From NCBI GenBank assembly GCA_025642075.2, contig JAODUO010000190.1:62501-126500 (forward strand): DNA of 64,000 nucleotides, in the 5' to 3' direction. Under the pieces are notes generated by a model. That model saw only the letters and a list, made by a program, of their open reading frames with translations. It had not been told where the DNA came from and did not search any database. The translations under genes were made by a program, and so were the position numbers. Position 1 is the first letter of the stretch. Each line of letters starts with the position of its first letter. Below are positions 1 through 10,320 of this stretch, in pieces. Origin of the DNA: Ridgeia piscesae (Eukaryota; Annelida; Polychaeta; Sabellida; Siboglinidae).

Positions 1-130
1 TTGTTGTTGTTGTTGCTATTGTTGTTTTTATTGTTTTTGCTTGCTTTCTCCGTAGCAATGTACGTATATACGATATGTTTGTTATCTTGCGATCAGCCAC
101 CATGTTTACGTCCGGTCAGCCATGTAGGCC
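1..130 (+). repeat. Copy of the segment upstream of the Toll-like receptor
   Basis: Bases 1-127 align almost base for base with 9,778-9,903, just upstream of the Toll-like receptor gene. Both start in a TTG-rich tract, pass through a shared block around AGCAATGTACGTA, and continue to GATCAGCCACCAT. The similarity stops at about 130. It may be the remains of a duplicated TLR promoter or 5' UTR, or a dispersed repeat that lies upstream of the TLR by chance. Confidence 0.75.
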
Positions 131-235
131 TCGTCGACCACATTTTGTTCACCACTTCGAATCGTGCTTAACACGTCTGTCGTTCACCTAGAGTTGTTTC
201 TGCCTTTCGCGCCAACCTGCAAGCTCACCATATTC

Positions 236-520
236 ACTCGCTCGGCATCCTCGGACATCTGCGCTATGCCCTGTCAACAGCTTCGTCTGAGTCGTTTTGA
301 CCGGCGCTGTCTACCACTTGGTTCGATATAAAATGGGCAATGAGGTCGCCAAACTCCCACAGATTTGTCAACTGCCGTAGTCGCGTCACGAATTGCGCCA
401 CACTTTCCCCTTCTGTTTGTCTGTCCTTGCGGAACATATGACGGTTATACGAAGTGTTCTTTCACGGAATGAAATACGCTGTTATTTTCTCCTTGGGGCA
501 ACTAAACAAAGGTGAACTCT
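236..520 (-). pseudogene. Ty3/gypsy-type gag fragment, frameshifted
   Basis: Read on the minus strand, the region gives a Gag capsid-like stretch typical of LTR retrotransposons, including the run SVAQFVTRLRQL followed by an EFGD-like turn. The frame breaks just before this run, and a stop follows soon after. No LTR, protease or reverse transcriptase lies next to it, so this is an isolated scrap. A shorter, more damaged copy of the same sequence recurs at about 880-1,085. Confidence 0.6.
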
Positions 521-622
521 TGCTTAGTTGCCCCACGGCGGACTGCATTGTTTTTTCTCCTTGGGGCAACTAAACAAAGGTGAACTCTTGCTTAGTTGCC
601 CCACGGCGGACTGCATTGTTTC
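487..622. repeat. 68-bp tandem duplication, each copy with an 11-bp inverted repeat
   Basis: Two near-identical 68-bp units lie head to tail. Each carries GGGGCAACTAA and, 18 bases later, its complement TTAGTTGCCCC (495-505/524-534 and 563-573/592-602), so each could fold into a hairpin. A degraded trace of the same sequence appears near 1,060-1,090. Confidence 0.8.
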
Positions 623-3095
623 CGACCATATTTTGTGCGCTATAGGGTAAACTTGCTCAGGGCTCCTTTAGAGACACGAAGTGTTTCATACAGAATACTG
701 AAACAAATCGATAACAGGGCTTTTAGTAATGACCTGAAGGATATAATAAATGCCTTGTTGAATGTCACGGACATCAACCAGCTAGTTGGTGACTACAATA
801 CCGAATTAAGACAACTGCTTGATAGGCACGCCCCTATGAAATCTAAAACTGTTGTTGTTTAGACGTTTTGGGGTGCCCCCTTTGGGTTTGAAAAAAATGG
901 GGAATGAGGTCACCAAATCCCACAGATTTGAATGCCGTTTGTCGGACGGAGTGCGAATTTCCCCTTTTGTTTTTCTTCCATTCGGCTTAGGAAAAGAGTT
1001 TTGGTAAAATGTTTTTTCTTAATAAAAAAAGGTAACCCAGGCCCCCCGGCGACTCAGTTTTTCTCCTTGGGAAAAAACAAAGGTGATTCGAAGAAATTGC
1101 CCTTGTAAACATCCTCTGTGGTAAGAAGCAAAGTATTCCACTACCTGACCACGATTCGGAAAACCTCGTAAATGATTTTGGCAAGTTTTTTAACGATACA
1201 ATAGATGCTATTCGGTCGACCATTGGTGTTACTGAACCACCCTATGTACCGATCAGAGACATATACAGATACATTTGCTGTGGTCTCCGAAGATGATGTG
1301 CGCAGGTTGGTCATGAAATAAAAAAGCAACCAGCTGTGCTCTTCACCCCATGCCAACAACATTGGTTAAATAATACATTGCTGAATTTCTCCCACTCGTT
1401 ACGCACATAATCAACCTCTCTATAGCCACTGGGGAATTCCCTCAGGAATGGAAGACCGCATTTGTTGTGCCATTGTTTAAAAGGCAGGATTGGACCCGAT
1501 CCAAAAAATATCGTCCGGTATCGAATATCCAATATATCTGTTAGCTAACCGAGCGAGCTGTTGTTAACCATTCGGATTGTCGATTTCCTTTGCCACCATG
1601 TCAGTCTGCATACAGAGTTGGACATTTTACAGAAACTGCTCTGGTTACGTTTCAGTCTGACATTCTTCTAAACATGGACCAACAGAAGGTTTCACAACTG
1701 GTTTTAATTGATTTGTCGTCGGCTTTTGATACAGTGGACCATGACATTTTGTAAACTATTATGAACTGCACTTTTGGAGTAAAGGGCACAGCTCTAAGTT
1801 GGTTTAACTCTTATCACCAATCAAGATCGCAACGAATTTGTATCAATGGCATTGTGTCAGAGCAGTTTAAACTTGGTTATGGTGGGCCGCAGCGGTCATG
1901 CCTAGGTCCCGTTGAATTCACTGAGTACTGTAGTCCTGTTTTCTCCATACTTAATCAGCATGGGAACTTACGTCATGCCTATGCCGACGATCACCAAGTC
2001 TACTGTAGTTTCCACCACCATTCTATGGACATTAATAGTGAGTCCATGGAATGATGCATTAGTGATATCAGTACCTGGATGGGTGGCATGAAACTAAAAT
2101 TGAACAATTCCAAGACAGAATACGTATTAATTGGTACTCCGCAGCAATTAGCAAAAATGCGCCAACATGGCTATTAACATTGGGGGCATTGAGATACATG
2201 CATTGAACTCTGTGCGAAACTTGGGCGCTTATTTTGATAAACACATAACAATGAAACAACATGTCAAGTCCAAATGTCGGGCTGCTTATGCACAACTGTA
2301 TAACATCGGAAAAATGAAAACATATCACCATAGTGCAGAGAAACTGATACATGCTCTGGTCCACAGCCATATTGATTACTGTTATGCTCTCCTGATCGGC
2401 TTACACAAATACCTTATACGGAAATTGCAAATGGTTCAAAACACCGCAGCCAGAGTGTTGTGTAGAATCGGCAAGAATGACCATATCACTTCAACACTGA
2501 AGTCACTTCACTGATAGCCAGTGGAATTTCGCATTAAATACAAAATATGTCTACTGACGTTTAATTCTTTACATGACCATTGACCAGAGTACATATCTTA
2601 AATGCTGATTCCTAGAATCATCCATTGTGGATTAAGATAGAACAAAGAGGACAACTCTGGGAGATCGGGCATTTAGAGAGGCTGCACCACAATTGTGCAA
2701 CTCATTACCCAAAGATGTGCAAAGCTGCAACGACGTTGGCGTTTTAAAGAGTAAATTAAAGACTCACTATTTTAGTGTAACCTACAACTAACCTACGGTT
2801 GCACATTTTATTAGTTTTACAATTGTTAGATAACTACTTAGTCTACGTCGGACATTTGTACTAAAACACATTTTAAGTTTATTATTTATTTTATATTATA
2901 ATTGTTTTTATTAATTATTTTGTATTAATTAAACAATGTATTTATATATTTATTTAGCTAATTAATTTTACTATTTTATATTATATCAGTATATGTGTAT
3001 TACGTTGAATGTTTATATCGATTCGTACGTTGTGCAGAATAGAATAACACTGTATAAATAGGGTGCTATATAAATTTAAAAACATTTACATTTAC
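605..3095 (+). mobile_element. Dead L2/CR1-type non-LTR retrotransposon (LINE), 5'-truncated
   Basis: Pieces of one LINE polyprotein can be read in order across several frames. The linker between endonuclease and reverse transcriptase is at 640-860 (ends in KSKTVVV). A pre-RT segment is at about 1,095-1,540. The RT core follows, with DLSSAFDTVDHDIL near 1,710 and the catalytic YADD box near 1,980. The RT C-terminal region is at 2,167-2,514, with SHIDYCYALLIGL. Stops and frameshifts are frequent, and about 220 bp of gag-like sequence interrupts it at 862-1,085. The endonuclease domain is missing. The 3' tail, GGGTGCTATATAAAT followed by short ACATTT repeats near 3,060-3,095, is of the kind seen in L2/CR1-like elements. 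It encodes nothing functional. Confidence 0.85.
862..1085 (-). mobile_element. Second, damaged copy of the gag/hairpin sequence inside the LINE
   Basis: Bases 885-1,085 follow the order of 330-590 with many small losses. The shared landmarks are AATGAGGTCACCAAA, CCCACAGATTTG, TTTCCCCTT and TTTCTCCTTGG. LINE coding sequence resumes on both sides, so this is an insertion into, or a misassembly within, the LINE. The density of indels is unusual for ordinary decay. Confidence 0.5.
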
Positions 3096-3592
3096 ATTCG
3101 TATATGTCTCACCTGTATTTGGCAAGGATATTGGCATGGCTTGGCTTGGGGTATGAGTGATAATTTCATGATATGTGTTTATAATGATATGCGTTTTATT
3201 ACACAGGCATACGTGATACTGTAGGCTGTAGTGGATATAATTACGGTTGTACTATGACTACGGCTATCTCTAACTAGGTGGGCGTAGTTAATACCCTAAC
3301 AATAGTTGGGTTAGTCCCATTATACGTTAGGGGTAAATAAACAGAGTCACTGACTTGTCGTGCCACTTTACCCCTGACAATCTCATCAATGTAATGGTAT
3401 TACACTTCAACGCTTGTACGGTTTTTCACACACTAGAATCAGTATGTATTATATACACCCTCAATGTGGTTATTGCTACACAAGGTACACCGGTAACCAC
3501 ACAATAAAACGGCAGAATTTCAAAGCGGCGAACATCTACTTAGTTTCACTGTTCATGTCAATGCTGACGGCAACATTCTAGTTATCTTTTGT
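3096..3592. other. AT-rich intergenic sequence, nothing recognised
   Basis: I see no gene, tandem array or RNA gene between the end of the LINE and the 60-bp array. Confidence 0.6.
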
Positions 3593-3897
3593 AGTTGTGT
3601 CCAGCACTCGACAACGGCGTACAAACTGGGTTGTCCGTGCGCAGTGTTGTCAGAATGTGTCCAGCACTCGACAACGGTCTACAAACTGGGTTGTCCGTGC
3701 ACAGTGTTGTCAGAATGTGTCCAGCACTCGACAACGGTCTACAAACTGGGTTGTCCGTGCACAGTGTTGTCAGAATGTGTCCAGCACTCGACAACGGTCT
3801 ACAAACTGGGTTGTCCGTGCACAGTGTTGTCAGAATGTGTCCAGCACTCGACAGCGGTCTACAAACTGGGTTGTCCGTGCACAGTGTTGTAAGAATG
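3593..3897. repeat. Minisatellite, 60-bp unit, 5 copies
   Basis: Five nearly identical 60-bp units contain CCAGCACTCGACAACGG and AAACTGGGTTGTCCGTG. Because the period is a multiple of three and the unit lacks stops in several frames, both strands show long open frames. These are artefacts of the repeat, not genes. Confidence 0.95.
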
Positions 3898-4012
3898 TGA
3901 GGACTTATGAGTTGCAGTTCAATTACACCGCCTTTGTCAGAATTAGCCACTATTTAAAGCTGCAAGCCTTTGTGGGAATCACTGCCCGGTGTCTGTTAGC
4001 GCTAGGAGTCAC

Positions 4013-4096
4013 GCATGACTGCACACAGCGTAGAGTCCTGCTGCAGTCAACACTGCTTAGCAGTATTGAAGGACTCTACGCTGTAAGCAGTCATGC
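4013..4096. repeat. Imperfect 27-bp inverted repeat with 30-bp loop
   Basis: The left arm 4,013-4,039 (GCATGACTGC, then CAGCGTAGAGTCCT) pairs with the right arm 4,070-4,096 (AGGACTCTACGCTG, then GCAGTCATGC), with one 3-base internal mismatch. The loop contains a smaller palindrome, ACTGCTTAGCAGT. A partial third copy, CAGCGTAGA, follows at 4,100. It could be a small hairpin element or a structured RNA, with no sign of which. Confidence 0.8.
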
Positions 4097-4309
4097 ATAC
4101 AGCGTAGATATGGAAGTATTTAGGTTATCTAAAATCGTATCACATACGTGGTCGAGTCATTTCTATAATATGCAAGAGGTATGCAGATCCGTCACATGAT
4201 GTGTAAAAAACAACACCTATTACTATTGTTGTTATTATTAGTATTGTTATTATTAAATACACGCGTATTAGTATATGTATCTTAACACTCAACAATGACA
4301 CCGAATAAT

Positions 4310-4372
4310 ACTCGAGCAGTCAACATTCACCATAGCTCTGACCGATCCTGAACAGACAACACTCACCATACC
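4310..4372. repeat. Stranded left end of the 36-bp minisatellite
   Basis: About two diverged monomers of the array that continues at 5,921 sit here, cut off from it by the inserted element at 4,373-5,911. Confidence 0.8.
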
Positions 4373-4538
4373 CAGTGCTGTAACAAGTACTCCAGAAAAG
4401 TAACTAAGTAAAAGTAAAAGTAATCTCCCAAAAAACTACTTAAGTAAAAGTAAAAGTACCCCCGGAAAAAAACTACTTAAGTAAAAGTACCGCTCCACAA
4501 AACTACTTAAGTAAAAGTACAAACGTATTCGGTCAGTG

Positions 4539-4601
<63 letters not shown>

Positions 4602-4687
4602 GATATACGATGATGATGACATATATAAACTTATGTAAGATCTTCTTATGCCACCAGTTCAATTATGCTGTTGATGTTTGACTTATA

Positions 4688-4744
<57 letters not shown>

Positions 4745-5911
4745 TCTTAGCTTAAGATAATGACTAAATTGAAGATGTTTTGATATTTAGATTTAGCGTT
4801 CATATTTACTACGATTCCATTCTGTATCTACTAACAACGGTATTTAAAAGAAGACCAATGCAGCCACTGCACCACAAACCTCGTCGAACAGGAAGGTACT
4901 GCGTGTCGACCGCGCAGTCTATGCGATGTTCAGAAAACATTGTTACACACTGTTGAATGTTGAACTAAATAAAATAAAATTGTATAGTTTTGAAATAAAT
5001 TATGCACCAACAGACCACGATGTATGGAGATGAGCGATAATATGAGATCTAGAATAATAACCTGGCTCTCAGTCGCTGAACGCGCATAAAGATTCAAAAC
5101 TAAAACAAATACGCTCATTATTGGCACAACTTCCTTCGTCTTTCAGTTATCGTTAAAATGCCGATTTATAACGCGCACTGACCACGCCAAAACGACTACG
5201 ACTCTCCATTTTATAGGCGGTTGATGAATTCATAAGTTTATGCATCAGTAGCATGTTTTGCGTGGCGAAGTGTTACGCCTAATATTTGCGACGCAATTCA
5301 TCATGACATTTCAGCATAGCATTATACTGATATTTTCTACTGAGATGCAACCTATTTATCCGATTTATAAACAAGAAGTGTCAATGAATCTCGATTGCAA
5401 TTTTCAAGCCATTGACTCGCGGCATGGTCGATGCGCCGGTCGTACGTAAAACACCGATGTGCGAAGCCAGGACTGGCAGCAGGGAAATGCTACTGATCAT
5501 TGATGTCTGCACAAAACAAACAATGCCTTGCTCCACATTTACTCTTCATGGGTTTTAACACACGCTGGGATGTCTCGGAATCTTCATGGGTTTTAACACA
5601 CGCTGGGATGTCTCGGAATCCAAGCGCCAGTTATATAATAGATCAGCGTGAAAACGATTGATGCCATGATGTCGGCACGACCGCAAAGCAAACAACGACT
5701 ACACAATTAGGGTTCGATGGTAATTTTAAAATTGGTGGTAGACTATAGTAACGCAAAATTTAGAAGTAAAAAAGTAAGAAAGTAAACAAAAAAGTACTTC
5801 GTTACAAGTAAAAGTAATTCCAAAAAAATGTACTTCGTTACAAGTAGATTTCAAAATAAACTATTTAAGTAATGTAACGAAGTAAATGTACTTCGTTACA
5901 TCCCACCACTG
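4373..5911. mobile_element. Non-autonomous DNA transposon with terminal inverted repeats, inserted in the 36-bp array
   Basis: The left end starts CAGTGCTGTAACAAGTACTC. The right end, read inward on the other strand, starts CAGTGGTGGGATGTAACGAA. Both ends run into AAGTAAAAGTA-type subterminal repeats. The flanks both carry the array word CCATACC (left 4,366-4,372, right 5,921-5,927), consistent with a roughly 8-bp target duplication as made by hAT elements. Nine extra bases, AGGTATGGT, lie between the right end and the right flank and look like an inverted copy of that target. Inside are two (TA)n runs (4,541-4,600 and 4,688-4,740), a 48-bp direct duplication near 5,540-5,620, and no transposase. 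Confidence 0.65.
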
Positions 5912-5920
5912 AGGTATGGT

Positions 5921-7790
5921 CCATACCTCTGACGGATCCTGAACAGTCAACATTCACCATACCTCTGACGGATCCTGAACAGTCGACATTCACCATACCT
6001 CTGACGGATCCTGAACAGGCAACATTCACCATACCTCTGACGGATCCTGAACAGTCAACATTCACCATACCTCTGACGGATCCTGAACAGTCAACATTCG
6101 CCATACCTCTGACGGATCCTGAACAGTCAACATTCACCATACCTCTGACAGATCCTGAACAGTCAACATTCACCATACCTCTGACGGATCCTGAACAGAC
6201 AACACTCACCATACCTCTGACGGATCCTGAACAGTCAACATTCGCCATACCTCTGACGGATCCTGAACAGTCAACATTCGCCATACCTCTGACGGATCCT
6301 GAACAGTCGATATTCACCATACCTCTGACGGATCCTGAACAGTCAACACTCACCATACCTCTGACGGATCCTGAACAGACAACACTCACCATACCTCTGA
6401 CGGATCCTGAACAGTCAACATTCACCATACCTCTGACGGATCCTGAACAGTCGACATTCACCATACCTCTGACGGATCCTGAACAGTCAACATTCACCAT
6501 ACCTCTGACGGATCCTGAACAGTCAACATTCACCATACCTCTGACGGATCCTGAACAGTCAACATTCACCATACCTCTGACGGATCCTGAACAGTCAACA
6601 TTCACCATACCTCTGACAGATCCTGAACAGTCAACATTCACCATACCTCTGACGGATCCTGAACAGTCAACATTCACCATACCTCTGACGGATCCTGAAC
6701 AGTCGATATTCACCATACCTCTGACGGATCCTGAACAGTCGACATTCACCATTCCTCTGACGGATCCTGAACAGTCGATATTCACCATACCTCTGACGGA
6801 TCCTGAACAGTCGATATTCACCATTCCTCTGACGGATCATAAACAATCAACACTCACCATACCTCTGACGGATCATAAACAGTCAATATTCACCGTACCT
6901 CTGACGGATCCTGAACAGTCGATATTCACCATACCTCTGACGGATCCTGAACAGTCGATATTCACCATTCCTCTGACGGATCATAAACAATCAACACTCA
7001 CCATACCTCTGACGGATCCAGAACAGTCAATGTTCACCGTACCTCTGACGGATCCTGAACAGTCAATATTCACCATACCTCTGACGGATCCTGAACAGTC
7101 AACATTCACCATACCTCTGACGGATCCTGAACAGTCAATATTCACCATACCTCTGACGGATCCTGAACAGTCAATAATCACCATACCTCTGACGGATCCT
7201 GAACAGTCAACATTCACAATACCTCTAATGGATCCTGAACAGTCAATATTCACCATACCTCTGACGGATCCAGAACAGTCAATATTCACCATACCTCTGA
7301 CGGATCCTGAACAGTCAATAATCACCATACCTCTGACGGATCCTGAACAGTCAACATTCACAATACCTCTAATGGATCCTGAACAGTCAATATTCACCGT
7401 ACCTCAGACGGATCCTGAACAGTCAATATTCACCATACCTCTGACGGATCCTGAACAGTCAATATTCACCATACCTCTGACGGATCCTGAACAGTCAATA
7501 TTCACCATACCTCTGACGGATCCTGAACAGTCAACATTCACCATACCTCTGACGGATCCTGAACAGTCAACATTCACCATACCTCTGACGGATCCTGAAC
7601 AGTCAATATTCACCATACTTCTGACGGATCCTGAACAGTCAATATTCACCATACTTCTGACGGATCCTGAACAGTCAATATTCACCATACCTCTGACGGA
7701 TCCTGAACAGTCAATATTCACCATACCTCTGACGGATCCTGGACAGTCAACATTCACCGTACCTCTGACGGATTCTGAACAGAGCCTTGT
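5921..7790. repeat. Minisatellite, 36-bp unit, about 52 copies
   Basis: The monomer is of the form CCATACCTCTGACGGATCCT plus GAACAGTCAACATTCA, and most copies carry GGATCC. The variants are single substitutions, with a few units where the sequence becomes GATCATAAAC. Twelve-codon periodicity gives long open frames on both strands (MVNVDCSGSVRG on minus, FTIPLTDPEQST on plus). There is no start context, splice site or conserved domain to suggest a protein. Confidence 0.95.
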
Positions 7791-7959
7791 GTTGGGACAG
7801 TCAAGTGAAGAATTGTACTGTGTTATACAACGGTTGTTAGTTCTTGACACTGGCTGCACTGGATACATGATATAATGACAGTGGTTATACCTTTATAAGT
7901 AATTTGTTTCACAAACAGGCCATGTTGGTTACACGATGTGTTTACTGCTTAGTGTGCAT

Positions 7960-9392
7960 TAATAGCTGGTCTGTGCAATAGTGGCTGGTCTGTGCATGAG
8001 TGGCTGGTCTGTGCATTAGTAGCTGGTCTGTGCAATAGTGGCTGGTCTGAGCATTAGTGGCTGGTCTGTGCATCAGTGGCTAGTCTGTGCATTAGTAGCT
8101 GGTCTGTGCATTAGTGGCTGGCCTGTGCAATAGTGGCTGGTCTCTGCATTAGTGGCTGGTCTGTGCATTAGTGGCTGGTCTGTGCATCAGTGGCTAGTCT
8201 GTGCATTAGTAGCTGGTCTGTGCATTAGTGACCGGTCTGTGCATTAGTGGCTGGTCTCTGCATTAGTGGCTGGTCTGTGCATTAGTGGCTGGTCTGTGCA
8301 TTAGTGGCTGGTCTGTGCATTAGTGGCTGGTCTGTGCATTAGTGGCTGGTCTGTGCATTAGTAGCTGGTCTCTGCATTAGTGACCGGTCTGTGCATTAGT
8401 GGCTGGTCTGTGCATTAGTGGCTGGTCTGTGCATTAGTGGCTGGTCTGTGCATTAGTAGCTGGTCTGTGCATTAGTAGCTGGTCTGTGCATTAGTAGCTG
8501 GTCTGTGCATTAGTGGCTGTTCTGTGCATTAGTGGCTGGTCTGTGCATTGGTAGCTGGTCTGTGCATTAGTAGCTGATCTGTGCATTAGTAGCTGGTCTG
8601 TGCATTAGTAGCTGGTCTGTGCATTAGTAGCTGGTCTGTGCATTAGTAGCTGATCTGTGCATTAGTAGCTGGTATGTGCATTAGTAGCTGGTCTGTGCAT
8701 TAGTAGCTGATCTGTGCATTAGTAGCTGGTCTGTGCATTAGTAGCTGGTCTGTGCATTAGTAGCTAGTCTCTGCATTAGTGGCTGGTCTGTGCATTAGTG
8801 GCTGGTCTGTGCATTAGTAGCTGGTTTGTGCATTAGTAGCTGGTCTGGGCATTAGTAGCTGGTCTGGGCATTAGTGGCTGGTCTCTGCATTAGTGGCTGA
8901 TCTGTGCATTAGTAGCTGGTCTGTGCATTAGTAGCTGATATGTGCATTAGTAGCTGGTCTGGGCATTAGTAGCTGGTCTGGGCATTAGTGGCTGGTCTCT
9001 GCATTAGTGGCTGATCTGTGCATTAGTAGCTGGTCTGTGCATTAGTAGCTGGTTTGTGCATTAGTAGCTGGTCTGGGCATTAGTAGCTGGTCTGTGCATT
9101 AGTAGTTAGTCTCTGCATTAGTGGCTGGTCTGGGCATTAGTAGCTGGTCTGTGCATTAGTAGTTAGTCTGTGCATTAGTAGCTGGTCTGTCCATTAGTAG
9201 CTGGTCTGTGCATTTGTAGTTAGTCTCTGCATTAGTAGCTGGTCTGGGCATTAGTAGCTGGTCTGTGCATTAGTAGTTAGTCTGTGCATTAGTAGCTGGT
9301 CTGTGCATTAGTAGCTGGTCTGTGCATTAGTAGTTAGTCTGTGCATTAGTAGCTGGTCTCTGCATTAGTAGCTGGTCTCTGCATTAATAGCT
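7960..9392. repeat. Minisatellite, 19-bp unit, about 75 copies
   Basis: The unit is ATTAGTGGCTGGTCTGTGC with a common variant ATTAGTAGCTGG. The variants occur in runs, which suggests local expansion of particular types. The array ends about 900 bp before the Toll-like receptor coding region. Confidence 0.95.
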
Positions 9393-9777
9393 ATACAGAT
9401 ATAGACTTTCAGTCTATAAGGCTTTTGTAGCAAATCGAGTATTTGGTCACGTGTGGAAGGCCAGTGTTGTATAGCGAGAGCAGTAACAGGTTCTCTCGAT
9501 ACTGTTTAACGCTACATCGCACGGTATCCTCACGTCTGTTATCGTCGAACCTGCGATATCCAACACCGGCCCGTAGGCTACTGTAACACACCGGTGCTTG
9601 GTCGGGTCAAGGTGACCTAAATGCGTGTTACACTGACGCTTGTCGTCACAGCGACGTACAACTGCTTCTGCCGGTCGCCGAGACCGCTTGTCGCGACACA
9701 TCCACACTGCTTCGTTGTTTATCACTCACTGACGTGGACATACTACACGTATATGGTGGGAGATGATTGTTGCTATT
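9393..9777. other. Unique sequence upstream of the Toll-like receptor
   Basis: No gene is recognised. A short perfect palindrome, TATAGACTTTCAGTCTATA, sits at about 9,400-9,418. Several ORFs here have no recognisable product. The stretch may contain TLR promoter sequence, but no core promoter element can be assigned. Confidence 0.4.
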
Positions 9778-10260
9778 GTTGTTGTTGTTGTTATTGTTGT
9801 TTTTATTGTTTTTGCTTGTTTTCTTCGTAGCAATGTACGTAGATACGATATGTTTGTTATCTTGCGATCAGCCACCATATTTACTTCCGGTCAGTCATGT
9901 AAGCGAATGTAGGCTCTGTCTGTGACGTATTGATTCTTTGTAGTACCTTAATATATCTACCTCTTGGTGACCATGTTCTTTCTTTTTCATCGCGCACTCA
10001 ATTCATTCATTCATTCATTCATTCATTCATTCATTCAAATATATATACATACATTTATTCATTCACTCATTCACCCACTCACTCACTCACTCATTCGCTT
10101 ATTCGCTCATTCATTCGTTCACTCATTCATTCACTCTGTCGCTCAGTCACTCATTCACCTAGTCACTCAGTCACTCAGTCACTCACTCGCCATTCTCTCA
10201 CTGACGAAGCACACACGCGCGTTAGCTTGTTTTATGGGTCCAGTATGGATTTCAATGAAC
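9778..10260 (+). promoter_or_regulatory. Presumed 5' region or first intron of the Toll-like receptor, with ATTC microsatellites
   Basis: The start (9,778-9,903) is the segment duplicated at the window start. From about 9,996 the sequence becomes an irregular (ATTC)n/(ACTC)n microsatellite to about 10,190. The long open frame continues upstream through this repeat as an IHSF-rich tract, which I treat as non-coding. A pyrimidine-rich AG at 10,292-10,293 suggests that an intron ends just before the coding exon. Confidence 0.45.
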
Positions 10261-10320
10261 ATTTCTGATGAAAGTGTCCTATATTGTTTACAGGGAGATG
10301 TACTTCTAAAGTTCTGCAGC

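Noticed and set aside
5865..7875. Long open frames on both strands (319, 138, 154 and 281 codons) resembling a 12-residue repeat protein
   Set aside because: They follow from a 36-bp period without stops. They lack start context and domain similarity, and the opposite strand is equally open.
9964..10320. N-terminal extension of the Toll-like receptor frame (119 codons)
   Set aside because: It translates an ATTC/ACTC microsatellite, has no signal peptide, and is separated from the coding exon by a good splice acceptor at 10,293.
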